Position numbers and translations under genes: made by a program
The notes under the pieces: model-generated
What the model was told of the DNA's origin: nothing
The model's input: only the letters and a program-made list of their open reading frames with translations
Databases searched by the model: none
NCBI RefSeq assembly: GCF_028389875.1
Contig: NC_084665.1
Location: 5,663,001 to 5,727,000 of the forward strand
Source of the DNA: Rhea pennata
Lineage: Eukaryota; Chordata; Aves; Rheiformes; Rheidae
Reading direction: 5' to 3'
DNA length: 64,000 bases
Shown: positions 1-13,170 of the stretch, piece after piece
Layout: each line of letters begins with the position of its first letter
How positions within the stretch are numbered: position 1 is the stretch's first letter

Positions 1-2478
1 ATTTTTAATATATTTTTGTGGGATCTTTGTAATTCATATGTGGATTATGACAGTATATTTATTGACTTTAAAAAGAAGACAACAGCAAGAATCCAGACAG
101 TTAGGATTATGGTATTCTGTAACCAGATGTCGTATATGGATAAGTAGTTTCAGTAACAATTGGGTCAGTATGTTGATTGCAATTTAATTCATATTTGTAT
201 TATTAGTAATATTAAAACAACACTTATTTTAATGTATATATTGTGTAGACATGACTAAATACATGTATAGCAGTATCTTCTATATGCTATAACATCATTA
301 TATTCTATAGATTTAGCTTATGTAATTTTAGCTAGTGTAGGATCCAAATGTGTGCTTTATATTCATACTAAGACAGCACCAACTTACGGAGGGATGTTCT
401 CCTATAACAAGGACAAGAGGTCTTTAGTACCGTTTTTAAGGTGCTTGTGAAGGGTCGTTCTTTCATTAGAACACCCACAGGCTTTGAATACACTATCCTC
501 TGCTGCCTCCTTTAGGATCATAGCATTTGTCTTCTGGCCCCCTGCAGTAATAGCTTATGTGCCTAACAAGAAATGATGAATTTTAGTTTCAGCCCCATTT
601 CTGCTAAACCCTGATGTGGTGCCTTCCTCCTGAATTGCTGCATATGCTGAAACTCAATAGGCTTCAAGATTTCAAGTGCATTGATTTAGTGGGAAGGTGT
701 TATACCATAGTCTAGCAGGAAGGCAGCTGGGGACCAGGCGTCTTTCGTGGCAGGAATGAATACTTAGGAATGTGGTGTGTTAGATGATAGAAAAACTCCA
801 AGGTGTCCCATATTGCTGCCATGCCATCAGTTATCCCATTTTATGAGATCAGATTAAAAAATCTCTGCATTACAAACATAGAGTATGAATTCTAAATAAA
901 ACATGCTTTTAAAAGCATGCATGAGAAGGGCTGGTTTTGCAACTCCTGTAAAAATATGCATGTTATAAATAGATGTCTGCTTGTTTCCCCCCATGAAGCT
1001 CCCTAACGCTATTTATACTAGACAAAATTTTATTTTATCTAGGATTTGTTCTATATAAATCTAACAAATTTGACATGGTAATTTGTGTTCTTATTAGTGG
1101 AACCCAGTCAGGCCTTTTATTTGTAACGATGTGGCAGTTATCTTTGAGATTTTTATTCTGCCTTCAACATCAAACTGGGCTATCTAATGAATCTATAACT
1201 GTGCTAGTAGTTACTCGTATTCCATGTAGGTTGACACATTTCAAAAGTACAAAACATGCTGTCAGGAAAACAGCAATGGCAAAGAATACAGCTTCTTTTT
1301 GCAAAGGCACTGCTGAATTCAATTTTAATCTAAATTGGCTGCTCTTTGAAAGAAAATACCTTTAAAGTTCAGCTTATCTTACTGTCTAGATTTAAGATAA
1401 TGCAAAATCTAATTTACTAACAGTTTACCTGTGTTCCTAATGTGGTACTATTAGCACATTCAGTGCTATCAAGCCTAATAAAATATATATAACTATACTT
1501 GGAATTAAAGAACCACTATCACTAAACACAGAAATGGCTCGTTCAAATGAACATTAATGACAGCAAATCAATGAGATATTTGTCTGCCTAATGAGACAAT
1601 AGTTTGGTTATAGTCTACTTTAAAAGCCCACACAAAATTCTGATTAGCATTAACGATTTGCTTATCCACCTTGAAAGGAGAACTATGCTAGTATATCATA
1701 TTCTTCCTCTGATTTAAGAAAGAGACTTGTATCAGTCATTTTGTTCTGCATGTAAGGAATTGTACTACGGATTAACTTTTGATCAGAAATCACACAACAA
1801 GAAATAGTATTGGTCATTAAATTTCCTTTCAGCTAAATGTTTGGGACAAACACGTACTGTGTATTTCCATGGATTATTTATGATGTATTAAAAAAACATG
1901 CAGAAAAATGCCTAGGAACCACAGATAAGGAGTATAGCAGGTCAGAAATCATTTAGAGTGGGGAGCTCCTCTGTAGCAGAAGTTTTATTTTATTGATTAC
2001 AAGAGAAGTTTTCCTTCCTTCTACCATGTCAAGTTGTAGGAGAATCAAACCTGTAGGGTTTCTCTACCCTTTCTAAAATATTTTTTTGAAGAACTATTGG
2101 CTGAAGAAGGTTCCTTAGACTTGAAGGCGATCACAAGAAAGGCTCTGTCACCTGCTAACCTAACACATAGCAGTAATCCCTGAAAAAATGAACTTTGTTG
2201 TTATTTCCTTAAGAGGACAAAGAAGATTTGAGCTAATTGAGAGTTGACCTGTACTGGATAAACTTGTTCAAATTTTATTACTCTTATGAGTCACTTTTAA
2301 TTGTATGCTTCTGGTGAGAACCTGATGTGTTATAGACTTCTTTTCCCTTTTGACAGTTTTTGCTGCTCAAAGTCATTGTCAGCTCTGCCTCAAGTGAAAG
2401 GTTATATGAACATTTGTGTTTTTACAAGCTGTCATATTTTAGTTTTATCTGTCCTATAACAACATCACATTTTATCAG
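1..2478 (+). other. WDPCP: WDPCP intron (partial, 5' side cut by window)
   Basis: AT-rich sequence upstream of the first recognisable WDPCP exon. It ends in a TATCAG acceptor at 2473-2478. I saw no exon, RNA gene or recognisable repeat. The open frame at 1075-1365 has no family resemblance and is taken as chance. Confidence 0.6.
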
Positions 2479-2696
2479 TGTTTGAGGAATTTGACTGACT
2501 ACAAAAATGAACAACCTGTTGTAATTGAAACAGTTTCACTTGTTTCATTGCTGCTGCATTTGAACTCTACAGCACAGCTTGAGGCAAGCCTGGGAACCTT
2601 TTATGCTCCTACAAGACCCCTTTTGGATTCAACTGTGTTGGAGTACAGGGACCCAATCAGCAGATACGCAAGAAGGTTCTTCCACCACCTGCTCAG
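2479..2696 (+). CDS. WDPCP: WDPCP exon, C-terminal third of the protein (internal exon)
   Basis: This exon encodes part of WDPCP (Fritz homologue, also known as BBS15). WDPCP is a WD-repeat planar-cell-polarity effector that acts with INTU and FUZ in the CPLANE complex at the base of the cilium, helping intraflagellar transport and septin organisation. The exon follows a TATCAG acceptor, starts in phase 0 (Cys-Leu-Arg-Asn-Leu-Thr-Asp-Tyr), stays open for 72 codons and ends CTCAG|GTGAAT in phase 2. Recognisable stretches are LTDYKNEQPVV, the run FYAPTRPLLDSTVLEYRD and RYARRFFHHLLR, which I recognise from the conserved C-terminal region of vertebrate WDPCP. The split Arg codon (AG|G) is completed exactly by the exon at 19576. 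Earlier exons lie to the left of the window. Identification rests on remembered family sequence, not an alignment. Confidence 0.87.
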
Positions 2697-5600
2697 GTGA
2701 ATGACAGTTTCAACTTCTATCAACATAAAATTAATTGCATATTTCAATAATTACCTACTTTAATGTGGTTAACATTTTCCAAGAGGACCACCCCTGAAAA
2801 AAATGCATTCATTGTTGTTGTTTGTTTAACTTGCACTTCGCTCCTTTCAAGTACAGTATTGCAGATAAAATGCTATTCAGAGCTCTTCTATCATGAGCAC
2901 ACTTAAAATGAAGCACCCTTTCCCTTTTAACTTGATGGAAATAGATAGCATGCTTCTGAGAGATTTATTCACTGACTGCTTTCGGATTAACTATTGAAAC
3001 AGCTTACAAACTTGAAGAAAATGATGAGTTTAAATAGATACTAAAATGCCAAAGAACAATGTGTGGTCCAAGACATTTTTGCCTTTGCACCCTTGAAATC
3101 TGAGCATTTTGTTATTGTCACCTTTACAGGTCTCATATAGAAATTCATATTTTGCTAATTTTCAGTAAAAAAAAGCCCTCTGTTCTGAACGATAACCAAG
3201 ATATTTGTAACATCTTGCTGAGGACAAGTTTAGATGAACACGTGAAAAATCTTTTAATGCACCCTTTTTCTATATTTTACCCAAATGATATACATTGCCT
3301 ATGTGAAGTTACGAAGTGGGAGTTACTTTGATGGTAAAACGTATGCTTCTTTCACATCTTAAAGAGAAATGAATGATACTAAGATCTGAGTCTGAAAAAG
3401 ATCATCTTTCTGGTAAACCAGTACATAGCAATAGGCACATTATTCTAAGTAGATGAGTGCTCACAATATCTGAAAAACAGATAACAGCCTTTCACTGGAG
3501 TTTTGTTAATAGATGTGACCACGATACTCGCACGTGGCATGAACTCTGGTTTTGCCTTTCTCCTAGAAACTAGCAGGGAAGACCTGTTGCTGCAGTGGCC
3601 AAGAGAAAAAACTGTGGGCCAATTTTCTGCAGAGAACAGATGCAGAAAGAATGCCTCTGAGATTGCTGAGAGGTGTAATGATAGTGCTCTTTACAGCTGC
3701 TAGAGAAAGGTGTATTCCCTGTGACTCAAGATTTGCTTCCAAATGCTAGCAGGCATGCAGAGGCATGGGGCCCTGGCTAAGCATTCAAGCCTTGGGGCTG
3801 CTGAACACAGCTGAAACACTGACTCAGTCCCCCTAGCAAACAAGAAGCTTCAGTATCAGAATGCTGCCTGGACTGTGCGGGACTGAGGAGGAAGATAGGA
3901 GAGTCTCCCCATGCCTTGTACCTCCACCATAAAGCAGCCCCTTAATAATTTAGTGTTGTGACAGTTTTTGGAACAAATTAATGTTATTTTGCTGTTTCCC
4001 TATTGTCAAAGGGATTTGTATTCAACTGAATCAAAATGATAGGATCATGTGATTGCTGCAGAACAGATGGTAATGCTTAAAGCTTATCTGAGAAGACATA
4101 ATCTAAGTACAAAATGAAATGTTCAAAAATGGAAGCTTTATCTGATAGAAAACAAGAAAATAATGTGCAGAGCTGATCCTTATTGTGGATCTGCCTTAAT
4201 TGGTGTTTATTTCCTTTTAGATATTTTCTTAAGTGGCTAGAACAATTTGAATGTAAGCTAAGCAAAGCGCAGTATGGATTTGTTGGAGGACTAGTAACAC
4301 CTGGATTGTTCCAGGTGAGACAATTCCATCCAGGCACAATTGCAATGTCTAAGAGAATCAGAGGGAGGCATAATGCTCCCTAATTCTTGTAGGCACACAG
4401 AAGTTACACCTTCGACTATTCCTTCCCTCCATGAAGAACTGGCAGTCAGCCGCTTTTGCTGGGCAGCATTAATAATTGGGGGTTCAGGACAGGAAGAAAA
4501 GTGTGCAGAAAATTTTGCTCTTGCCTCTTTGGAGAACCATACTGTGCCCATGGGCACTGAAAATGGGGTAGTCCTACCACTCTCTCTTTACCAGAGATGG
4601 CAACTATATCTGGGTGTCAGAAGGGTGACATTAAAAGTTAATTATATGCTCTCTGTCTCAACTCTTATTTGGTTTGTTCACCCATATTCATTTAACACTA
4701 AATACTTGCAGGTTGATTACAGAAGGTTAATGAATCTCTTCACAGTGAATTTAATTACCATAGATGTATATATATGACCAAACAAAATAATAGTAAGAAG
4801 ACTTCAATGCAGGTGCACTCTAAAGTGTCAATGCTGACTTGAAGCAAGCGCATGGGGACCTTTGTTGTTCTCTTGTGAGCACAAGGAGACAGAAGCAAAA
4901 GGGTTGTTTTAGATCTTGTCACAGGAAGAAATGAAGGAAACATGATGCTTCCTGAACTGCACACACAATAAGTATAGATGGTACTCAACAGATCTTTCCT
5001 GGAAGATTGTAGAGTGGGCTTCGGAGAAAGCAAGCAGTTGGTACACTGAAGGCAAATTTAGAAGGTAAGAAGCTGCAAGACACAGGGAGCCAGGAGTTCA
5101 AAAACAGGTCAGGGCCAGGAAAGGTGGATTAGGAGCATGATCCAGAAACAAGGAAATGGAGTCAACGAGACAGGCATCTGAACAGGCAGCAAACTGCAGA
5201 AGGGTAGAGTGGGAGTATGGAGAATAGCAGGAGAAGACAATATAGGATGTGTGGAATATAGAGGAGATCAGATGCATAAGGGATGGACAGGCAAGGGTGG
5301 AGTTTTTCATACAAGATTAAAACATTTAAATGTTTCTAGATCTAAATCTGAAAAATGTTGCTATTAACAAAAGTCTCCCCTTCCCCCCAGCTTTCCTTTG
5401 AATGCCCCACCAATCTGCCTTAAGCCTTTTCTAGAAGGACCCACTCTTGGGAGAGAAGTATTAATTCATTCTACATGCTGAGACAATCTTTAGCCTGCCT
5501 GCTGAGTCTGCCAAAAAGGTACCAGTTATTGTTGTACTTTTTAAGATGCAAGTGTCTGTATTTACTAGAATTGAGAAATACAGTCACCTTTTCAGAAAGG

Positions 5601-8600
5601 CTATCCTCACCAAGTAATAATCATGTGACAGTGATCTTAATCTTTCCTGTAGGCTGAAGGGCTGCATATCCAGTTGCAAATAACTGGAGACATGCATTTT
5701 CACATTATCAGTGAGGTTATAGGCTAAATATTTTTCTACCGTCAAAGAGATCAGTTTCCAGAAAATGCTGAACACTGCAATAGTAGGTTTCCTCCTTTAG
5801 GTACTGGGCGCTTCAGAGGGAAGATGCTCCATAATTACTAACTGCATTGCAAGTATGGACTGGAAAATGGTGCTGCAGCCTGAGCTGGGCCCAGCAACAC
5901 AGATAGCACTATTGAAATGGGTCACAATTAGAAGGCAGGAAAATGCCTTATAACATTTAAAGCAGCCATATTATTTGTAGCCGTTGTTATAAAAGCACAG
6001 TTCTTACATTTGCAAACCATACAGCCTCTTTAGCTTCCCCTGCAATGGAAGCTTCGAACTTTGCAGGTATAGGCCCTGAATAAAGAGTATGGAATACCTC
6101 CAAAGCAGGCATTTGGTACACAAACTTGAAATTAAAGGCCTCTTAATTACATGCCAGGGATGCATTACAGCAGTAGTTATAGAATGAATAATTTCACTTT
6201 AAATTCTTATCTGTAATTAAAAATACAGAAACTGAATTGCGAGTATAAAAATGTATCTTAGGTGTTCCTTGCCACTTGAGTGACGCTCCTGTATTTTATT
6301 ATGATGTAACTACTTATAATAATATAATGCGCTATATATCATTATGTAAAATATTGAGCTGAGGTGGTTTTATTAGGAAGCCTTGGGGAGCTCTAGCCTT
6401 ATCCCCACCCTTTTGTTGAACACTGCCTACTGAAGTGCGTTAGTTTAAGGGGGGAGTGGCAGCACAGCCTCCTGCCGCTCTCCAACCGCCTCATGCAGCC
6501 AGGTACAGAGCGTGGAGTGGGACAGAATCGTTCTTCGCTCGTTAACTACGGCATCGCTGACTCACGGCTTTGCTTCGCTCTGCTCAAGCATTCATAAATC
6601 GCACTTGTCATATTTTCTAATGCGTGAAATTATCTTGTTAGTTTGACACACACACAGACACAAACACAGCCCTGCTCTGTACTATTCAAACTTTTTTGTC
6701 TCTCTCAGATGCATATTGGAAAAGTAACATTGCATCGGCAGGAAGCAAAGACGGGGCTCTGAAGTCCGAACGAGCTATACAGTTGCCGTGCTAGAATGCA
6801 GCCACAGTTCAGTATTTCAGCTGTGCCATTTCTCCTTTATAATTCTCTTTCTTGTGTTTATGAATATAAGAATCTCATTTTTTTTAACATAGAAATATAT
6901 TAAGATCCAAAAATACTTGGATCCTTACATCTGATAATTCCATTAGGAGAATGTCACTGATTTTTTTTTCCAGAGTACAAATATGTTACCCTTGGAAGCA
7001 AAGCTCTATTGTAAATAACAGTATAGTGCTGTTGCCTCTTTCAAGAGCAAACTCTCAGAAGATCCACTCTCAGAATTTTGGATGGCTTCATAAAATATTT
7101 TGCCTTTTCGGAGTCCAGAAATGAAAACTATACTATGTTTTTACTCTTACTGTTTTTACTGATTTACAAATCTTCTGAGAAGTACTGTATACTCTTCCTA
7201 GTGTGCAGTGTATGTTGCTATTGGTTAACAGTAAAGAAGAATTTAGCTACATGATGGGCAGAACATCCAGTAAAAGCAGTGGTTTGACTTTACGCACAAA
7301 AGTAATATTTGAATTGATAAAGGTCCTCTGTAAGTAAACACCAATAAAGGATGATTATTAGCATCAGGGGAGACCTATTTCCACCTTGATTTTTATGAAT
7401 CACTTCACTATGGAAGAGTTGTGAAGTGCTGTGCTATACTATCTGACACGATGCCTTGACACAGTTATCAGTTAACTCCAAGACAACCTTTGAAAAGCTA
7501 AAATAAAGCTCTGGTCCTGCAGCTGCATCACTTATGCAGGACTAACTACCTCTGTGTAAGCCAGTTCCTGTACTACTCCACTGCAATCTGCAAAGTAGAC
7601 ATCCTCTTTGAGTATGCCATCCTAAATAGGACCCCAAATCAAAGGTGAGAAAATGCCTTAACCCTCTAAGAATAGTTCCCAGTCCTATCCGCAGCCGACA
7701 GTATGGAGCTGAGGGACAGAGTGAGCAAAGAATTTTTATGATCTTTTTTAAGAGCAACCTAGAAGTAGAATCTGTAATTATATTAGTACATAATGTGTCA
7801 CAAAATATGTATAAACATTAGTGATGATATGGTTCAGGAAGAAGAATGTCTTTTATATTCCTAAGGTAACCTATTAGGCATGAAATTACGCCTTCAGATA
7901 AAATGACCACTGATGTCAGTCAGGTTCTGTATGGTGACCACATGAACAGAATTTGTCTCTACAGGAGTAGGTTCAGTAGCAGCATTCTGACTAAAGTAGC
8001 ACCTTCTGCAGAGTGCTTTGAAGAGTCATTTTTTCTCATCTTGTAAAAACGATCAAAACCAAAGGTTTTCATATTGGCACTGCACTGATGAATGAGAATT
8101 TCCCTTGCTGTGATGGAACTGCACATAAAAAGATTCCCCTGGTCATGCTTCTTGACCTGTTTTAGAAACAAGAAATAAAGGCACCTTTTCAATGGAACTA
8201 GAGTATTTTTGCTGTTAAAGAGGCTAAATATCACAGGAAAAGAAAGTTTAGAGTGTCTTTGTTTCGGTCATGTTGCTAATGACTTTTTTTTAAAACCAGT
8301 TCCACAACAGGTTTCAATTTCAGTCAAATACTTTGATGTCAAGGAATTGCTCCAGGATTTAATTCTCTAGTGAAAATCACAACTTAAGAAATATTGGGCA
8401 AAATATCAGGAGAAGAACAAATAAGATGGCATAATTGCTTGAGAACAAAGTCACATGAAGATAAACCACAAGAAATCTCAATCAGAGATTTGGGGCAAGA
8501 TTTTCTGCTGAACCTAATGGGAGACATTGCTTGGAACATGGGAAAAATGGCCCCTTCCACATACTCAGAGCAGTCCCAGAGCTGCTATAATGTGGAGCAA

Positions 8601-10199
8601 TTCCCCATAGCCACCACAACTGGCTGTTCGTTGCTCAGAGTGACATAACTCCTCCAGTTCTCTGCTACACCCCTACCCTAGGGACTACACTAGGAAAAAA
8701 AAGGAACACAAAAAAGCTACGTTGGACTAATTTCTTTGTGCCAAGGCTATTCCCACTTGCTGGTTAATCTGACTTTGATATTACTACTTCTAGAAGCTGA
8801 GCTCAGATACTGTTGTTTTGTTTTGTTTTATTGTGTAATTGATAATCTGCTCTCATAAAGTCACATTTTACTGCTGAACTAGCTGTGGAATTTCCCTGAA
8901 ATCTGAGGGGCTTTGGGCATTAAACTACTGCAGAAACAGGTCAGATATACCACATTTATGGACAAAAACACAAGAATAAATTCTAAACAATACATCTTCC
9001 CTCCTTGAGCTGCTACAGTAAGTCTGCCTCAACTTCTCTTTGTATATCATCAGTCAGTCTTTCACATCAACTTTATCTCATCACTAATGGTTTCTCCCTT
9101 CTGGGCTAACACTCAAAAATCTATTCTTTAGGTCCTGACCAAGAACCTTAAATTAAACCTTCTTTTTTTCCCCCTTGCAGTCTTTCCAGATTGATTCATG
9201 TCTCATCTCTGCCAAGGCGCTTCTTCATTCATCTCCATTCTCTTCCTAAGTACTACCATATACCTTACTTTTCTTGTGTGGACCATCTGGCGATATTCTG
9301 TCTTGAGCTCTGCTCCTCAGTACAGCACAGAACATGCCTTAGCAATATGTAGGCAGTTCCCTATGTGTAAAAAAATTGTCTGTTTTCCTCCCTGAGGAGC
9401 TTCATTTTCCTGACCTTTCTCCCTCTTCAGTCCAGCATCCTTTGGGAAGAGCTAGTTGAGCAGTTAGGCTTTGCATCTTCAAGTGCAGAGCTACCTTTTA
9501 TGGTTCTTCAAACTCTAAGAACTTGCTTAGTCGAAGATACCATAAGTAAAATCTAAAGCAAAAGTCAACAGTGGTGAATTGTCCAATAACTGAATGTAGT
9601 CTCTTGAGGGTGCAGCTCTCCTCATCTGATTTCAATAATGCAAAACTTAAATGTCCAGCAGAGTCATCTGGGCTCCCTCTGTATTTAAGAGAGAGTCATG
9701 GGTGCACAAAAGTGTGAGTAATTTCATCTAAGGGAGATGTCTAGGATAAGTGTGAAGAATCAGACTTGAATGCCTATCCCTAGCAATTAACTATAAAGGG
9801 AGCCTACCTGATTAGCTTAGATTAGCTATCTAAAAGTAAGTTGTTTGAAGATAAAGTGAATGATTTGCACTCTAAATGTCCAGTTCCTCCATCACATTAT
9901 CACCGGATCACTGATCAGTTAGCAGAGAGATCTTACAAGTGTTCAGGTATAGTCTTGAAATAAAAGGAGAGAGGCACAAAGATCAGCAAAAATATTTGAA
10001 GAAAGGTTCACAGAAAGACACAAAAAGCAAGTAGGCACCTAGTCAATCCTCTTTAAAAAGTTCATTTTGACCAGTTGGTCAGACTAGGAGAGGATGGGGA
10101 GGGGGTGTTAGTTTACATTGGTAAGTGCTGAAGTATCAGTAAAAAGGCTATACTACAGATAGATAAACGGTAATATACGACCGACACCACAAAAAATTA
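2697..10199 (+). other. WDPCP: WDPCP intron, left part
   Basis: First part of a 16.9-kb intron (2697-19575). It is AT-rich and mostly without recognisable features. It holds an exon-like segment at 4221-4314 (see findings). The short open frames here look like chance, including antisense ones near 4.1-5.3 kb. Confidence 0.6.
4221..4314 (+). other. cryptic or alternative exon candidate within WDPCP intron
   Basis: The segment has a strong acceptor (pyrimidine-rich tract ending TTTTAG at 4215-4220) and a strong donor (CCAG|GTGAGA at 4311-4320). Joined to the preceding WDPCP exon (AG|A) it reads Arg-Tyr-Phe-Leu-Lys-Trp and stays open. Its 94 nt do not preserve frame into the exon at 19576. If the donor is ignored, the frame ends at TAA 4381-4383. 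Inclusion would therefore change or truncate the C-terminus. It shows no resemblance to known WDPCP sequence and may be a fortuitous splice-site pair. Confidence 0.2.
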
Positions 10200-11697
10200 T
10201 CAGGAACTTCTAAAGGAAAAGCAAGGATAAAATAGTTGAATTAAATACTCTGGTGGTAACCTCTCACTTAAATCACCTTAGCACCAGAGGACTGGAACGT
10301 GGAAAATTTTATGTCAGTTTTTACAAAGCATTCTGGAAAGACTTTAAGAACTACGACTCTGTAAGTGTAACCTCTGTACCAGTCAAATTAGTAGAAACTG
10401 TATTTAAAAAAGAAACTTACAAATAAATATGCTGCATTGGGGAAGAGTCAGCAGGATTTCTGTAAAAGCAAATTATGTCTCACAAAACTGAATTCTCTGA
10501 AGTCAGCAGTCATGTCAGAAATGGCTATCCAGTTGCTTTTAATGAAAATTTGACTATCCAAGGGCTTTTTGGAAGCTCTCTCCCCAAATGTCTTAGAGAA
10601 ACTAAGGTGCCAGAGGCTGAGAGGGAAGCTTCCCTTCCACAGGTAAATAATTCGTTACAAGGTAGGAAACATAGTAAGAGTAAATGGCATTTTTCACACT
10701 GAATAGAGATCATGAGTAGAAATTCTCAGTATAGTGGACCTATATTCATAAGAAATCTGGAAATTCTGGAGCAATTAATGAGGTGTGAGCATTTGCTAAT
10801 GATACTAAAATATTTAGATTAATAAAGATAAGGGCCAACTGAAGAACAGCAAAAGGACTTTACAGGACTCAGTGACATAGTATCAAAACTGAAGATAATG
10901 TTCGATGTAAATAAATGCAAAGTGAAGCATATGACAGGGAGAGTAGAGCAGGGAGAGAGTCCTCATTCACATGTGAAATGATGGAGTCTGAGGTCACCAT
11001 TATTCAAGAAGAGGAATTTGGGTTTATAACTGATAGCTCTGTAAAATAGTTGGCTCAGTGCTCAACAGAAGTCGGAAAAGCAAACTGAATGCCAGGAATT
11101 TTTAGAAAAGGAACAGAGTGAGCTTCAGTTCATCTTAAACATGAATATTGTGTGCAGTTTTGGGGTCCTCTGTGCTGTGAAAAGATGCAGTAGAATTCAA
11201 AAAGCTTTAGGAAGGACAGCCAGGATGATTAACGGCGTGGAACAGCTTTAGTGGAAGGAATGACTAAGTAGGCTAGACCTCATCAACTTGGAAAGGAGGC
11301 AAGTGAGATAGGGAGAGGGGACAATGAATGACTGCTCACTGCTTCTTCTAATGTAAGGGGCCGTCCAGTGAAGCTAGCGTGTGGCAGGTTCAAAATAAAG
11401 TGATTCTTTACATAATTAAGCTATGAAGCTCCTTACCACAGGATGTTGTGGATGATAAAATTGCATGAGTTCAAAGGGAAGGTTCAGGAGAGAAAAATTC
11501 TCTGAGGAATACTGGCATAGAAACCACTTATGGCTCAGCAAATCCCTGAATCAGAGATTGTTGGAGACTAGGAGACTATTTATGGGAGTGTCACCATATA
11601 CTTGCCCTGTTCTTGCATTCTGTCCTAGGCACCAGGTATTGACAGGATGCTAGGCTGCACGGACCTTAAGTCTGAGCAAATGGTCATTCTTACATTT
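10200..11697 (+). mobile_element. CR1/L3-type LINE relict (3' half of ORF2 plus 3' end)
   Basis: This is a decayed, non-coding copy of an old amniote CR1/L3-like retrotransposon in + orientation. Recognisable blocks run in the family's order: CTCTGTACCAGTCAAATTAG near 10370-10390; GGGAAGAGTCAGCAGGATTT near 10440, matching the reverse-transcriptase region; TTTGCTAATGATACTAAA near 10793 (corresponding to the FADDTK-like motif); AATAAATGCAAAGTGAAGCA near 10910; GTGTGCAGTTTTGGGGTCCT near 11150; and GACAGGATGCTAGGCTGCAC near 11641, close to the family 3' end. Stops and indels interrupt every frame, and part of the RT core seems deleted around 10720-10780. The left boundary is uncertain. It sits in a WDPCP intron in the same orientation as the host gene. 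Confidence 0.8.
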
Positions 11698-12899
11698 TAT
11701 GTTGTTATACAAGACATTGTGCAGAAAAAGCATAAATTAGTTACTAGTTTTCCATTTTCTCCCCCTAAATTTACCAAAATTCATACAACCAAAGATATAG
11801 GGAATTTCTTTTCTAACTGTCTCATGGGTGTGTTTGCTATAATGGAGTTCTTATGTGTGGGAATCATATGAGCATTACCATTACATTATTTTATTTTAAA
11901 GAAATAATCATCTTAGCTATTGACAAACCTAGATAGAAAATATCAGTATAATGTAATGGACGTATAACTCAACAAGGCATCTGAAATTTGGCCCTGCACC
12001 ATGACTATGTAATTAGATATTTATCTTTAGGCAGCCAGCTTTAGAAAATATTGAGCTAAAATTATCTTCTCTGAGAAAGTCTCAGCACTAAAAAACTGCA
12101 TCTTATCCAATGTCAGGCATGAGGGAGAATTGGCCCTGCAGCTCCTGGAAAGTCAGGAAGAAAAAGGGTCTGTTCATCTTAACTTTAATACCAAATTTCC
12201 ATCTGCTGCAGTTTGAAATTGTAGAGATATCGCACATTTACAATAGGGATTTATAATAGAGGCAGCAACTCATCCTTAACCATAGCAATGATACTGGGCC
12301 TCTGTTATAGAGCTGTCTTTAGTGTGTAGACATGCTGATATGTTTGCTCAGTAAAATACAGCTTTCAAGACATACTGTTAAGTTTACATGATCACCAGAG
12401 TGAGAGGGATAAAGCTGGAATAGAAGAAAAGCAGGAGAGAATTAATGCAATAAAGGCTAGGATTTAGCAGACAGGGTTGAGCAAAATAAGTGTAAAACAA
12501 CAGGTGTAAATGACTCTTATGAGCATTTTTAATTAACATCTGTTTTTAGCCCAGAGTACTTCAGAAGGGTATGTTGGAGTGTCTCTAAAGACAGACTGTT
12601 GAGAAGTTACTAAGTAGTAAGAGGTTGGGGGAACGGAGAGGTTTGGGGACAGGTGGCAGGCTGTGCTTGCTTGGTGGGTTTTAGTTGCAGCTTAGAGAAC
12701 CCTGAGGAAAAGCCAAATATAGTGAAATTGCAAGGTATGGAAATATTGCTATGGCAACAAAATATTTTCTCTTGAAGGAAAATGGGTATGAAAAAAGAAA
12801 TACGGAGTATGCAAAATTCAAAGGAAGCACACGTTACAAGAAGAGAAAAGACTCAGTTAAGTTTAAAAAAGAAGGAAACCTTCATAGTTTCAGTTTATA

Positions 12900-13170
12900 C
12901 AATAATAATTCGTAATAGCAATAAATTGCTGTTTTCCACATTTGTGTAGCACCTACTATTGAAAATTTCAGAGCACTTGATAGACACAAAAGAATTAACC
13001 TATATAGTAGGAAAACATAGCCATTGCTTCCAACAGTCTTCCTTTTCAGTGGCTAATCCTATTTTACAAGAAAAGAACCCAGGCTAACTTGATTGACCAA
13101 AATCAAATGGGAAACATATGACATAAATGTTTATAGAATCAGGATCTCATGACTAATATTTCTTTGGTGT
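12900..13170 (-). mobile_element. possible MIR-like (amniote CORE-SINE) fragment, degenerate
   Basis: Read on the + strand, the order of motifs resembles the reverse complement of an amniote MIR element. There is a segment like TTTGTGTAGCACCTACTATT followed by CAGAGCACTTGATAGACA, then CTATTTTACAAGAAAAGAAC followed by GGCTAACTTGATTGACCAAA. The last part resembles the complement of the MIR block around 'CATTTTACAGATGAGGAAAC'. Divergence is high and the ends are uncertain. Confidence 0.35.
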
